Part shown: in pieces, positions 7,705 to 15,763 of the stretch
Numbering within the stretch: position 1 is the stretch's first letter
Layout of the letters: every line of letters starts with the position of its first letter
Assembly: GCA_035531755.1 (NCBI GenBank)
Contig: DATKSK010000055.1
Coordinates: forward strand, 27,601-91,600
DNA from: Acidimicrobiales bacterium
GTDB taxonomy: Bacteria; Actinomycetota; Acidimicrobiia; Acidimicrobiales; UBA8190
DNA: 64,000 nucleotides
Reading direction: 5' to 3'
The notes under the pieces: model-generated
Databases searched by the model: none
Told to the model about the DNA's origin: nothing
What the model saw: only the letters and a program-made list of their open reading frames with translations
Position numbers and translations under genes: made by a program

Positions 7705-8770
7705 GGAGCGGGAACACGGGCGCGAGGCCAGGGCGCTGCGCGCCGTGGTGGCGGCGCTGGAGGTGTTCGCGGCGCGCGTCGACCCCGTTCGCCCGGGTGT
7801 GTGCGCGGTGCCCACCCGGGGCCCCTCGCGGTACTTCGGAGGCGACGAGGCCCTGACCCGCCTGGCCGCCGGGGCGGTGGCCGGGCACGAGGTGGGCCTG
7901 GGGATCGCCGACGGCCTGTTCGCCGCCGTCCTGGCCGCCCGGGCCGCGGTGGGCACCGGGCCGGTGATCGTCCCTCCCGGCGAGACCCCCGCCTTCCTCG
8001 CCCCGTGGCCGGTGGCCACCCTCGACCGCCCCGAGCTCGCCGACCTGCTCACCCGCCTGGGGATCCGGACCCTGGGCCGGTTCGCCACCCTGCCCGGCCC
8101 CCAGGTGCTCGCCCGCTTCGGGGCCGACGGTGCCCTCTGCCAGCGGGTGGCCCGGGGGGTCGAGGGCGAGCTGCCCGGGTTCCGCCGGTTCTTCCCGCCC
8201 CCCGGCCCCGGCCCGGGCCCGCGTCCGGGCCCGGGCGCCGGCGCCGCCCGGGTCACCCGTCAGGCGGGGTTCTGGGGCGACACGGCCGACGCCGATGCCC
8301 GGGCCGCCCGCGTGGTGGCCGGCGTCCAGGAGCTGCTCGGTCCCGGGGGCGTGGTGCGGGGCAGGCTCCAGGGCGGGCGGGGCCCGGGCCAGCGTGCCCG
8401 GCTCGTCCCCTGGGCCGGCCGCACCGGGGAGGTGGAGGCGCCGGGAGGCCCGTGGCCGGGACAGGTCCCCCCGCCGGCTCCCGTCGTGGTGCTCGACCGG
8501 CCCGTCCCCGCCCTGCTCACGGACGCCGCCGGCCGGGCCGTGGGCGTGACCGGGGCCGGGACGGCCACCGCCGCCCCCGCCCGCCTGTCGGTGACGGGCG
8601 GGCCGTGGGTCGACGTGGTCGGGTGGGCGGGGCCGTGGCCGTCCGACGAGCGGTGGTGGTCGCCCCGGCGCCGCCGGCAGGCCCGCATGCAGGTCGTCAC
8701 GGCGGGGGGCGCCGCCCACCTGCTCACCCGGGAACGGGGGGGCTGGTGGCTGGAAGCGACCTACGACTGA
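7664..8770 (+). CDS. imuB: ImuB-like inactive Y-family polymerase, shortened form
   Basis: Non-catalytic Y-family protein that links DnaE2 to the beta clamp in the SOS mutasome. VERLLVVWCPG replaces the catalytic Asp strand, as expected for ImuB, and RGPSRYFGGDEAL, VGIADGLFAAVLAARA-like and RLGIRTLGRFATLP follow. QAGFWG (residues 200-205) matches the clamp-binding motif and the C-terminus (RWWSPRRRRQARMQVVT) is normal. At 368 residues it is far shorter than the usual 500 or so. About 55 residues after WCP and most of the little-finger domain are absent; the latter is replaced by a Pro/Gly linker near residues 183-195. The frame is open and well behaved, so this looks like a compact protein, not a pseudogene. 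GTG start, GGAAGG 5 nt upstream. Confidence 0.8.
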   Translation: MERLLVVWCPGLLEEREHGREARALRAVVAALEVFAARVDPVRPGVCAVPTRGPSRYFGGDEALTRLAAGAVAGHEVGLGIADGLFAAVLAARAAVGTGPVIVPPGETPAFLAPWPVATLDRPELADLLTRLGIRTLGRFATLPGPQVLARFGADGALCQRVARGVEGELPGFRRFFPPPGPGPGPRPGPGAGAARVTRQAGFWGDTADADARAARVVAGVQELLGPGGVVRGRLQGGRGPGQRARLVPWAGRTGEVEAPGGPWPGQVPPPAPVVVLDRPVPALLTDAAGRAVGVTGAGTATAAPARLSVTGGPWVDVVGWAGPWPSDERWWSPRRRRQARMQVVTAGGAAHLLTRERGGWWLEATYD

Positions 8771-8789
8771 CGAGCCCCGGCCGGCCCCG

Positions 8790-11700
8790 ATGACCACCCC
8801 GTACGCGGAGCTGCACTGCCATTCCAACTTCAGCTTCCTCGACGGCGCCTCGCACCCCGAGGAGCTGGCCGCCGAGGCCGTGCGGCTCGGCCTCGACGCC
8901 CTCGCCCTCACCGACCACGACGGCCTGTACGGGGTGGTCCGCTTCGCCGAGACGGCCCGGGCCCTGGCACTGCCGTCGGTCTTCGGCGCCGAGCTCACCC
9001 TGGTCGCGGGCGGCCGGGCGGGCAGGCGCACCGGTGACCCCGACCCGCCCGGCACCCATCTGGTGGTCCTGGCGCGCGGCCCCGAGGGGTACGCCCGCCT
9101 GAGCCGGGCCATCACCGAGGCCCACCTCGCCGGCGGGGAGAAGGGTCGGCCCACCTGCACCCTCGAGGACCTGGCCGGCCGGCACCGGGGGAACGGCCAC
9201 GACGGCCACTGGGTCGTCCTGACCGGCTGCCGCAAGGGTGCCGTCCCGACCGCCCTCACCACCACCGGGCCCACCGCCGCGGGGCGCGAGCTCGACCGGC
9301 TCGTCGACGCCTTCGGCCGCGACGGCGTGGCCGTCGAGCTGTGGGACCACGGCGACCCGCTCGACACCGCCCGGAACGACGCCCTCGCCCATCTCGCCGT
9401 CAGCCGGGGCGTGGACATGGTGGCCACCAACAACGTCCACTACGCCACCCCGGCCCGCCACCGGCTGGCCACCACCCTGGCCGCCGTGCGGGCGCGCCGT
9501 CCCCTCGCCGAGCTCGACGGCTGGCTCCCCCCCGCGGCCACCGCCCACCTCCGCTCGGGCGCCGACCAGGAGCGCCGCTTCGCCCGCTGGCCCGGCGCCG
9601 TCGCCCGGGCCGCCGAGATCGGCCGCGCCTGTGCCTTCGACCTCCACCTGGTGGCCCCCGGGCTCCCCGACTGCCGCGTGCCGGCGGGGCACACCGAGCA
9701 GAGCTGGTTGGTGGAGCTGGTGGGCCGGGGGGCGACCGCCCGCTACGGCCCACGGGCGTGCGAACGGGTGCCCGGCGCGTGGGCCCAGATCGACCACGAG
9801 CTCCAGGTGATCGGTGCCCTCGGCTACGCGGGGTACTTCCTGATCGTCTGGGACATCGTGGAGTTCTGCCGCCGCCACGACATCTACTGCCAAGGGCGGG
9901 GATCGGCCGCCAATTCCGCCGTCTGCTACGCGCTCGGCATCACGCGGGCCGATGCCGTGGCGCTGGGGCTGCTGTTCGAGCGCTTCCTCTCCCCCGAGCG
10001 CGACGGGCCGCCCGACATCGACGTCGACATCGAGTCGGGCCGGCGCGAAGAGGTCATCGCCTACGTCTACGAGCGCTACGGCCGTCACTGCGCCGCGCAG
10101 GTCGCCAACGTCATCACCTATCGGGCCCGGTCCGCCATCCGCGACGTGGGCAAGGCCCTGGGGCACACCCCCGAGGAGGTGGACGCGTGGGCCAAGGCCG
10201 TCGACCGCGGTGAACCGCTCGACCGCGGCGGCCCCCTGCCGCCGTTCGTCGGGCAGATGGCCCGGGAGATCCTCGACTTCCCGCGTCATCTCGGACTGCA
10301 CTCCGGGGGGATGGTGCTCTGCGACCGGCCCGTCATCGAGGTGTGCCCCGTGGAGTGGGCGCGTCATCCGGGGCGCAGCGCCCTGCAGTGGGACAAGGAC
10401 GACTGCGCGGCGGCGGGGCTCGTCAAGTTCGACCTGCTGGGGCTCGGGATGCTCGACGCCGTACACCGCACCGTCGACCTGGTGCGCGCCGCACACGGCG
10501 TCGACGTCGACCTGGCGATGCTGGCCCAGGAGGACGCCGTCTACGACATGTTGTGCCGCGCCGACACCGTGGGGGTCTTCCAGGTGGAGAGCCGGGCCCA
10601 GATGGCCACCCTGCCCCGCATCCGGCCACGGTGCTTTGCGGACCTCGTGGTCGAGGTGGCGATCATCCGCCCGGGGCCCATCCAGGGCGGGTCCGTGCAC
10701 CCCTACATCCGGCGACGCCAGGGGCTCGAGGCCCCCGACCCGCCGCACCCGCTGCTCCGGCGGGCGCTCGAGAAGACGCTGGGGGTGCCGCTGTTCCAGG
10801 AGCAGCTCATGCAGATCGCCATCGACGCCGCCGGGTTCACCCCGGCCGAGGCCGACGAGCTGCGCCAGGCCATGAGCTCCAAGCGCTCGGGGGCGCGCAT
10901 GGCACGCCTGTCCGAGCGGCTCTTCGCCGGCATGGCCGAGCGGGGCATCACCGGGTCGGTGGCGGAGGAGATCGTCGAGAAGTTGGCGGCGTTCGCCAAC
11001 TTCGGCTTCCCCGAGAGCCACGCCGTGTCGTTCGCCTACCTCGTGTACTCGAGCGCGTGGCTCAAGCTGCACTATCCGGCGGCGCTGTGCGCGGGGTTGC
11101 TCAACGCGCAGCCCATGGGGTTCTGGTCGCCGCAGTCGCTCGTGGCCGACGCCCGGCGCCACGGCGTGACCGTGCACGGACCGCACGTCGACGTGTCGGG
11201 AGCCGAGGCCACCCTGGCGTGGGACCTCGACGCGCCACCCGCCGGCGCAGCGCTCGGCCACCGGCAGCCCGCGGTCCGGATGGGGCTCACCGCGGTGCGC
11301 GGCCTCGGTGCGCCGGTGGCCGAGCGCATCGCCGCCAACCGTCCCTTCGCGTCGGTGGAGGACCTCGTCCGCCGGACCGGGGCGCGACGCCCGCAGCTCG
11401 AGGCCCTGGCCACCGCCGGCGCGCTCGAGGGCCTGCCGGGGCGCGACGGCGCCCCCGAGATCCGCGGGCGCCGACGGACCCTGTGGGCGGCCGGGGCGCT
11501 CGCCCAGGGCACCGCGGAGCGGCTGCCGGGGCTCGTGTCGGGAGAGGAGGCACCGCCGCTCCCCGACCTCACGCCCCTCGAGGAGGTGGAGGCGGACATG
11601 TGGGCCACCGGGCTCACCGTCGGGCCGGGCGCGGTGGAGCTCGCCCGGCCCCGGCTCGACGCCATGGGGGTGGTCCCCGCCGGACGGCTGGCGGGCGCCG

Positions 11701-11987
11701 AGACCGACGGCAGGGTCCTCGTCGGCGGGGTGGTCACCCACCGCCAACGCCCCGAGAGCGCCAAGGGCACCGTCTTCCTCAACCTGGAGGACGACACGGG
11801 CATGGTGAACGTCATCTGCTCCCCCGGCGCGTGGGAGCGCTGGCGCCACGCGGCGCGGGGGTCCCCCGCCCTGCTGGTGCGGGGGCGCATCGAGCGGGTC
11901 GACGGGGTGGTGAGCGTGGTGGCCGAGAAGATCTCCCCGTTGGACCTCGGGGGTGCTCCCGTCCAACCGTCACGTGACTTCCGATAG
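8790..11987 (+). CDS. dnaE2: Error-prone DNA polymerase III alpha subunit DnaE2 (ImuC)
   Basis: Catalyses translesion synthesis during the SOS response. The 1065-residue protein has the usual length and order: N-terminal PHP domain (ELHCHSNFSFLDGAS, LTDHDGLYG), polymerase core with the catalytic PDIDVDIE motif (D409, D411), the HLGLHSGGMV and SHAVSFAYLVY blocks, helix-hairpin-helix region, and a C-terminal OB fold (VLVGGVVTHRQRPESAKGTVFLNLEDDTG). It lacks the clamp-binding and tau-binding tail of replicative DnaE1, which is why it needs ImuB. It starts 19 bp after imuB and is the last gene of the LexA-controlled operon. Confidence 0.95.
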   Translation: MTTPYAELHCHSNFSFLDGASHPEELAAEAVRLGLDALALTDHDGLYGVVRFAETARALALPSVFGAELTLVAGGRAGRRTGDPDPPGTHLVVLARGPEGYARLSRAITEAHLAGGEKGRPTCTLEDLAGRHRGNGHDGHWVVLTGCRKGAVPTALTTTGPTAAGRELDRLVDAFGRDGVAVELWDHGDPLDTARNDALAHLAVSRGVDMVATNNVHYATPARHRLATTLAAVRARRPLAELDGWLPPAATAHLRSGADQERRFARWPGAVARAAEIGRACAFDLHLVAPGLPDCRVPAGHTEQSWLVELVGRGATARYGPRACERVPGAWAQIDHELQVIGALGYAGYFLIVWDIVEFCRRHDIYCQGRGSAANSAVCYALGITRADAVALGLLFERFLSPERDGPPDIDVDIESGRREEVIAYVYERYGRHCAAQVANVITYRARSAIRDVGKALGHTPEEVDAWAKAVDRGEPLDRGGPLPPFVGQMAREILDFPRHLGLHSGGMVLCDRPVIEVCPVEWARHPGRSALQWDKDDCAAAGLVKFDLLGLGMLDAVHRTVDLVRAAHGVDVDLAMLAQEDAVYDMLCRADTVGVFQVESRAQMATLPRIRPRCFADLVVEVAIIRPGPIQGGSVHPYIRRRQGLEAPDPPHPLLRRALEKTLGVPLFQEQLMQIAIDAAGFTPAEADELRQAMSSKRSGARMARLSERLFAGMAERGITGSVAEEIVEKLAAFANFGFPESHAVSFAYLVYSSAWLKLHYPAALCAGLLNAQPMGFWSPQSLVADARRHGVTVHGPHVDVSGAEATLAWDLDAPPAGAALGHRQPAVRMGLTAVRGLGAPVAERIAANRPFASVEDLVRRTGARRPQLEALATAGALEGLPGRDGAPEIRGRRRTLWAAGALAQGTAERLPGLVSGEEAPPLPDLTPLEEVEADMWATGLTVGPGAVELARPRLDAMGVVPAGRLAGAETDGRVLVGGVVTHRQRPESAKGTVFLNLEDDTGMVNVICSPGAWERWRHAARGSPALLVRGRIERVDGVVSVVAEKISPLDLGGAPVQPSRDFR

Positions 11988-12128
11988 CACAACGTTGGGG
12001 GAGCGTTGCGAAATCTTTCAAGACGGCCCCGGACGATGCCGATATCGCGGGTGCAGATCCCGCCGCGCCGTGCGGGGAGTCGGGGCAGGTCGCCCCGGAA
12101 CGGGGGCGACCACGAGGAGAGCCAGACC

Positions 12129-12317
12129 ATGAAGAGCTGTGCGGGCCAACTGGTGGTCCACCGCGACGGGACGGTGGCCTACTGCACGGAGGAGAACGCC
12201 GGGCGCACGTGCCCGGGCGAGGACCGACCGCATCGCGGCGGCTTCTTCGCCTGCCGGGTGGTCGACGACGAGACCTGCACCTACTGCAGCCTGACGCCTA
12301 CGCTCGCACCGCGCTGA
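12129..12317 (+). CDS. Small Cys/His-rich protein, paralogue 1
   Basis: A 62-residue protein with six Cys (4, 19, 28, 42, 50, 53) and His11 and His35, all shared with the next gene. The pattern is C-x2-G-x-LV-x-HRDG-x-x-AYC-x-EE, then C, DxPH, ACR and CxxC. This spacing suggests a zinc-binding microprotein, perhaps two metal sites; function unknown. It has GAGGAG 9 nt before the ATG. No signal peptide or membrane segment is seen. I do not recognise the family. Confidence 0.75.
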   Translation: MKSCAGQLVVHRDGTVAYCTEENAGRTCPGEDRPHRGGFFACRVVDDETCTYCSLTPTLAPR

Positions 12318-12715
12318 GCACAGCCGGGCACCCGTCCGGGCCGCGCCCTCGCACCGCCTCGCGCACCTCGGGTTTGAATCGTCGCGCCGCCTCGCGCATC
12401 GGGTCCGCACCGTCGCGCCGGCGGCACCGTGCCGTCCGCCAACGTGCACGGTGTCGCTCGGGATCATGGGCCGGCTCGGTGTCCGCCACCCATCCGACGC
12501 GGTCGTCTCGCACACGTTCCCGCCACGGATGACGCGCGTCGCGCCTGCGAATCATCATCACGACCACGCATGGTGGGAATCCGTTGTGCATCGCTTGTTC
12601 CATCCGACCTGCACGCGGGCCGATCCCCTAGGTGACATCGGGCCCGCAGACGAAACGCCCGGCGACGAGGCCTGCAACCGGCGGGGGGCAGGCGAGCGGA
12701 AGCGAGGTGAGGGTT
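12318..12715. other. Intergenic stretch between the two Cys/His-rich genes
   Basis: About 400 bp with no convincing gene. An open frame on the minus strand (12298-12603) runs through it and into the upstream gene, but its Arg-rich composition lacks recognisable motifs and it has no clear ribosome-binding site. No tRNA, repeat or hairpin of note is seen. Confidence 0.5.
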
Positions 12716-12952
12716 GTGCAGATCTGCGACGGATGCCTCGTCTTGCACCGCGACGGTGAGATCGCATACTGCTCCGAGGAGCTCGACGGCAACAGCTGTG
12801 CCGGCTACGACCTGCCCCACCTGGCAGGCGTGATGGCATGCCGCATCACGCCGCGCGGGACGCGCTGCCGGCACTGTGACGACGTCATGCGCATCCGCCT
12901 GATGGTGGCCCCCGACTTCGTCCCCGACGGCCTGCGCACCGTCGTCAACTGA
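12716..12952 (+). CDS. Small Cys/His-rich protein, paralogue 2
   Basis: A 78-residue protein aligned residue for residue with the gene at 12129: Cys4, His11, Arg12, Asp13, Gly14, Ala17-Tyr18-Cys19, Glu21-Glu22, Gly25, Cys28, Asp32, Pro34-His35, Ala41-Cys42-Arg43 and a C-terminal CxxC are shared. An extra Cys7 and a 22-residue tail (MRIRLMVAPDFVPDGL) are its own. The GTG start is chosen because it aligns exactly with the ATG of the paralogue and follows GAGGTG by 6 nt. Probably a metal-binding microprotein of unknown role. Confidence 0.75.
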   Translation: MQICDGCLVLHRDGEIAYCSEELDGNSCAGYDLPHLAGVMACRITPRGTRCRHCDDVMRIRLMVAPDFVPDGLRTVVN

Positions 12953-13093
12953 CCGGCCGGGCCCCGACGCCCGGACGCCCGTCGGGCTCCGTCGCCGTCC
13001 CCAGGCACGGCCCACCACACCCCGAGGCGTCTGCGTCCGGGGCGGCCCCGCTCTGTCACCCGTCCTTCACGTTCGGCAGCTAAACCTGTGGGC

Positions 13094-13789
13094 GTGAGGG
13101 TCCTGGTCGCCGAGGACGATACGGGCCTGCGCGACGTGCTCGAGCGTGGCCTGCGCGAGAACGGCTACGTCGTCGATGCGGTGGCCGACGGCGACCGGGC
13201 CATCGCCTTCCTCCGGACCTACGAGTACGAGGTGGCCGTGCTCGACTGGCGTATGCCGGGGACCTCGGGGATCGACGTCCTGCGCGACGCCCGCCGCCGC
13301 GGCCTGTCGGTGCCGGTCCTGATGCTGACGGCCCGGGACGCCCCGAGCGACCGCGTCACCGGCCTCGACGAAGGCGCCGACGACTACCTCGTGAAGCCGT
13401 TCGACTTCGGGGAGCTCCTGGCGCGCATCCGGGCGCTGCAGCGCCGTCCGCCGGCGACACACCCACCACAGCTCGTCGTGGGGGACGTCGTGTTCGAGCC
13501 GGCGACTCGCCGGGCGACGGTGGCGTCGACCGAGCCGGCGCTCACCGCCACGGAACTGTCCATCCTCGAGATCCTGATGCGGCGGTCCCCGGCGGTCGTC
13601 GACCGCCGGTCGATCGCGGTCCACGTATGGGACGAGGAGGCCGACGCCCTCGGATCGAACACGATCGACGTCCACCTCGCCCGGCTGCGGGCCAAGCTGG
13701 CGGGGGCCGGCGCGCGGATCGAGACGGTCCGGGGCATCGGGTACCGCATGGTGCCGCTCGAGGAGCCCGGGACGGGGAGCTCCGCATGA
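13094..13789 (+). CDS. OmpR/PhoB-type response regulator
   Basis: Receives phosphate from the adjacent sensor kinase and controls transcription. Receiver domain residues 1-115: acidic pair in VAEDD, phosphoacceptor Asp51 in VAVLDWRMPG, LMLTARD, and conserved Lys in DDYLVKPFDF. Winged-helix effector residues 130-220 with TATELSILEILMRRSPAVVDR and SNTIDVHLARLRAKL, ending in the family signature RGIGYRM. The GTG at 13094 gives the usual N-terminus VRVLVAEDD and has an AAACCT box 6 nt upstream; a GTG at 13088 adds two residues. Its stop overlaps the kinase start (ATGA), so the pair is coupled. Confidence 0.93.
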   Translation: MRVLVAEDDTGLRDVLERGLRENGYVVDAVADGDRAIAFLRTYEYEVAVLDWRMPGTSGIDVLRDARRRGLSVPVLMLTARDAPSDRVTGLDEGADDYLVKPFDFGELLARIRALQRRPPATHPPQLVVGDVVFEPATRRATVASTEPALTATELSILEILMRRSPAVVDRRSIAVHVWDEEADALGSNTIDVHLARLRAKLAGAGARIETVRGIGYRMVPLEEPGTGSSA

Positions 13790-15123
13790 GTGCGCCGGAC
13801 TCGCCCGGCCGCTCGCGACTGGCCTCGGCGGCGCGCGTGGCGGCGGTGGCGACGCTGCTGATCGCGGTGGTGTACGTGGGCGTGGTCGCCGTGCTCGACG
13901 TGATCGTCTTCGACCGACAGGTGCACCAGGTCGACGCGCGACTGCGCGACCACCTGCGGGTGGCGGTGGCGACCGTCGATCCCACGGCCGCAAACGCCGA
14001 CACGTACACGAGCGGGGAACTCGACGACGCCCCCGTCTTCTACTGGCGCGCCGCCACCGCCGGCGCCAGACCCCTCCCGCTCGGCGACGCCCCCGTGTTG
14101 CCCCCGGGCGCGTGGACGCGCGACGGCCGCCCCGTCACCGCCACCGTGGGCACCAGCTCGTTCCGCACGATGTCGATACGCTCGGGGGCCGGTTGGCTCA
14201 TCGCCGGACAGAGCGTGGCCGAGGCCAACCACGCCCGTGGGGTCCTGGTGATCAGCGAGGCGATCGCCGGGCCGGTCCTGCTCGTGGCCACCTTCCTCGG
14301 CCTCCTCGTCATCGGGCTCAAGGCCTCCTCGCCCGTCGAGCTCGCCCGCCGGCGGCAGCTCGAGTTCACGGCGGACGCCTCGCACGAGCTGCGGACCCCG
14401 CTGAGCGTCATCGACGCCGAGATCAGCCTGGCGCTCGGTGCGCCGCGCCAGGCCGACCAGTACCGGGAGGTCCTCGACCGGATCAGCAACGAGAGCGGCC
14501 GGCTCCGCCGCATCGTCGAGGACCTCCTCTTCCTCGCCCGCTTCGACTCCGAGCCGGCTCCCCCCGGCGCGGAGCCCGTGGACCTCGCCGCCGTCGCCGC
14601 CGGCTGCGCGGACCGCTTCGGGTCGGTGGCGGTCGCCCGCGCCGTGGAGATCGTCGTGCGCCGCCACGGCGACGGGCCGACCGCCATCAACGCCCCGCCG
14701 GAGTGGGTCGACCGCCTGGCAGGGGTCCTGGTCGACAACGCCTGCCGCCACGCCGGCACGGGGGGAGCCGTCCACATCGTGGTGGGCACCCACGGCGCCC
14801 GGGTGAGCCTGGCGGTCGAGGACAGCGGGCCCGGCATCCCTCCCGGCGACCGCGACCGGCTGTTCGACCGGTTCCACCGCTCCACCGAGGCGGGGGGCGC
14901 GGCGGGCCTCGGGCTCGCCATCGCCGACTCGATCGTCCGCTCGACCGGCGGGCGGTGGCGCATCGGCGACGCGTCGATCGGCGGGGCGCGCATGGAAGTC
15001 GTGTGGCACCGCTCCCGCTCGCATGCGCGGGATCAGGGGATCGTCAACCGAGATGCGCCGTCGCCCAGGCCAGCCACGGGCCCGACCGGCCCACGAGCAG
15101 CAGACCGAGCAGGACCCCGATGA
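13786..15123 (+). CDS. Membrane sensor histidine kinase
   Basis: Partner of the upstream response regulator. The 445-residue protein has a first membrane helix (about residues 16-42), an extracellular sensor of about 120 residues, a second helix (about 160-185), a DHp domain with phosphorylated His200 in ADASHELRTPLS, and an ATPase domain with N box LVDNACRHA, G1 DSGPGIP, F box FDRFHRS and G2 GLGLAIADSIV. The signal is unknown. Its last 80 bp overlap the end of the convergent membrane-protein gene, so the Pro/Arg-rich C-terminal tail is shared coding sequence. Confidence 0.92.
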   Translation: MSAPDSPGRSRLASAARVAAVATLLIAVVYVGVVAVLDVIVFDRQVHQVDARLRDHLRVAVATVDPTAANADTYTSGELDDAPVFYWRAATAGARPLPLGDAPVLPPGAWTRDGRPVTATVGTSSFRTMSIRSGAGWLIAGQSVAEANHARGVLVISEAIAGPVLLVATFLGLLVIGLKASSPVELARRRQLEFTADASHELRTPLSVIDAEISLALGAPRQADQYREVLDRISNESGRLRRIVEDLLFLARFDSEPAPPGAEPVDLAAVAAGCADRFGSVAVARAVEIVVRRHGDGPTAINAPPEWVDRLAGVLVDNACRHAGTGGAVHIVVGTHGARVSLAVEDSGPGIPPGDRDRLFDRFHRSTEAGGAAGLGLAIADSIVRSTGGRWRIGDASIGGARMEVVWHRSRSHARDQGIVNRDAPSPRPATGPTGPRAADRAGPR

Positions 15124-15691
15124 CGAGGCTCCCCGCCACCGCCCACTGACGCAGGCCGGCGCCCCGGACGTCACGGCGGGTGCGGCGATACCAGTCACGC
15201 GGTGCCAGGCGGGCGGTGTCGACGAGGTGCCCGAGGACGTGGAGGGCCATCACGCCGAACCATCCGACGAAGCTCGCCTTGTGGAGGAAGAGCAACTCCT
15301 GGCGGGTGCCTCCCGGTGCCACCAGCAACGCCACACCCGTGCCGAAGACGACGACTGTCGACGCCACCACCAGGGGCCCGAGCAGGCGCAGGAGCGCGGG
15401 CGGGGGGCCCTTGCGGCGATACGCCTCCGAGCCGCGGTAGTAGCGCACGAACCGGTAGAGCGTGCTGCCGATCTTGAGGGCCACGGGCGGGACGAGGAGC
15501 ATGCCGATGAAGACGTGGGGGGCGAGCAGGCGGCGGATCGACAGCACGGTCACGCCCTCGGCCGCCAGCAGGACGAAGAGCACGGCGGCCACCGACCCGG
15601 TCAGGCGGGCGTTCGCCTCGGGGCCCGCGTCGGAGGCCTCGGGCGCCCCGGGGTCGTCCCGGTGCCGCATGTCTCCTGGACGCACGACCAT
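15044..15691 (-). CDS. Predicted cytochrome b-like integral membrane protein
   Basis: A 215-residue protein with about five hydrophobic helices and no charged catalytic domain. His residues lie in or beside helices (LLAPHVFIGMLL, LFLHKASFVGWFGVMALHVLGHLVD), the pattern of di-haem cytochrome b/b6-type membrane proteins, so it probably binds haem and passes electrons. The nearby DoxX-Rieske gene fits a redox setting, though the two are not in one operon. The start at 15691 has TACCGT 9 nt upstream; an ATG at 15670 is possible. The 3' end overlaps the kinase gene by 80 bp tail to tail. Confidence 0.7.
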   Translation of the reverse strand: MVVRPGDMRHRDDPGAPEASDAGPEANARLTGSVAAVLFVLLAAEGVTVLSIRRLLAPHVFIGMLLVPPVALKIGSTLYRFVRYYRGSEAYRRKGPPPALLRLLGPLVVASTVVVFGTGVALLVAPGGTRQELLFLHKASFVGWFGVMALHVLGHLVDTARLAPRDWYRRTRRDVRGAGLRQWAVAGSLVIGVLLGLLLVGRSGPWLAWATAHLG

Positions 15692-15750
15692 CGCGCCCCC
15701 ACGGTACGCGCCCCGCATGACGACGACGTGAAGGGCCCAGGCCCGTCCGG

Positions 15751-15756
15751 TACCGT
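15751..15756 (+). promoter_or_regulatory. -10 box of leaderless hydrolase promoter
   Basis: TACCGT is followed by 7 nt and a GTG start. This favours the GTG at 15764 over a TTG at 15812, which has an AAGGGG site. Confidence 0.45.
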
Positions 15757-15763
15757 CGCGACC

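Noticed and set aside
8724..11966. A 1080-codon open frame on the minus strand opposite dnaE2
   Set aside because: Its composition is Gly/Arg/His-rich with no domain, and it mirrors the third-position GC bias of dnaE2. It is a shadow of the real gene.
12298..12603. Minus-strand open frame of 101 codons between the two Cys/His-rich genes
   Set aside because: No motif, no ribosome-binding site, and it overlaps a better-supported gene.
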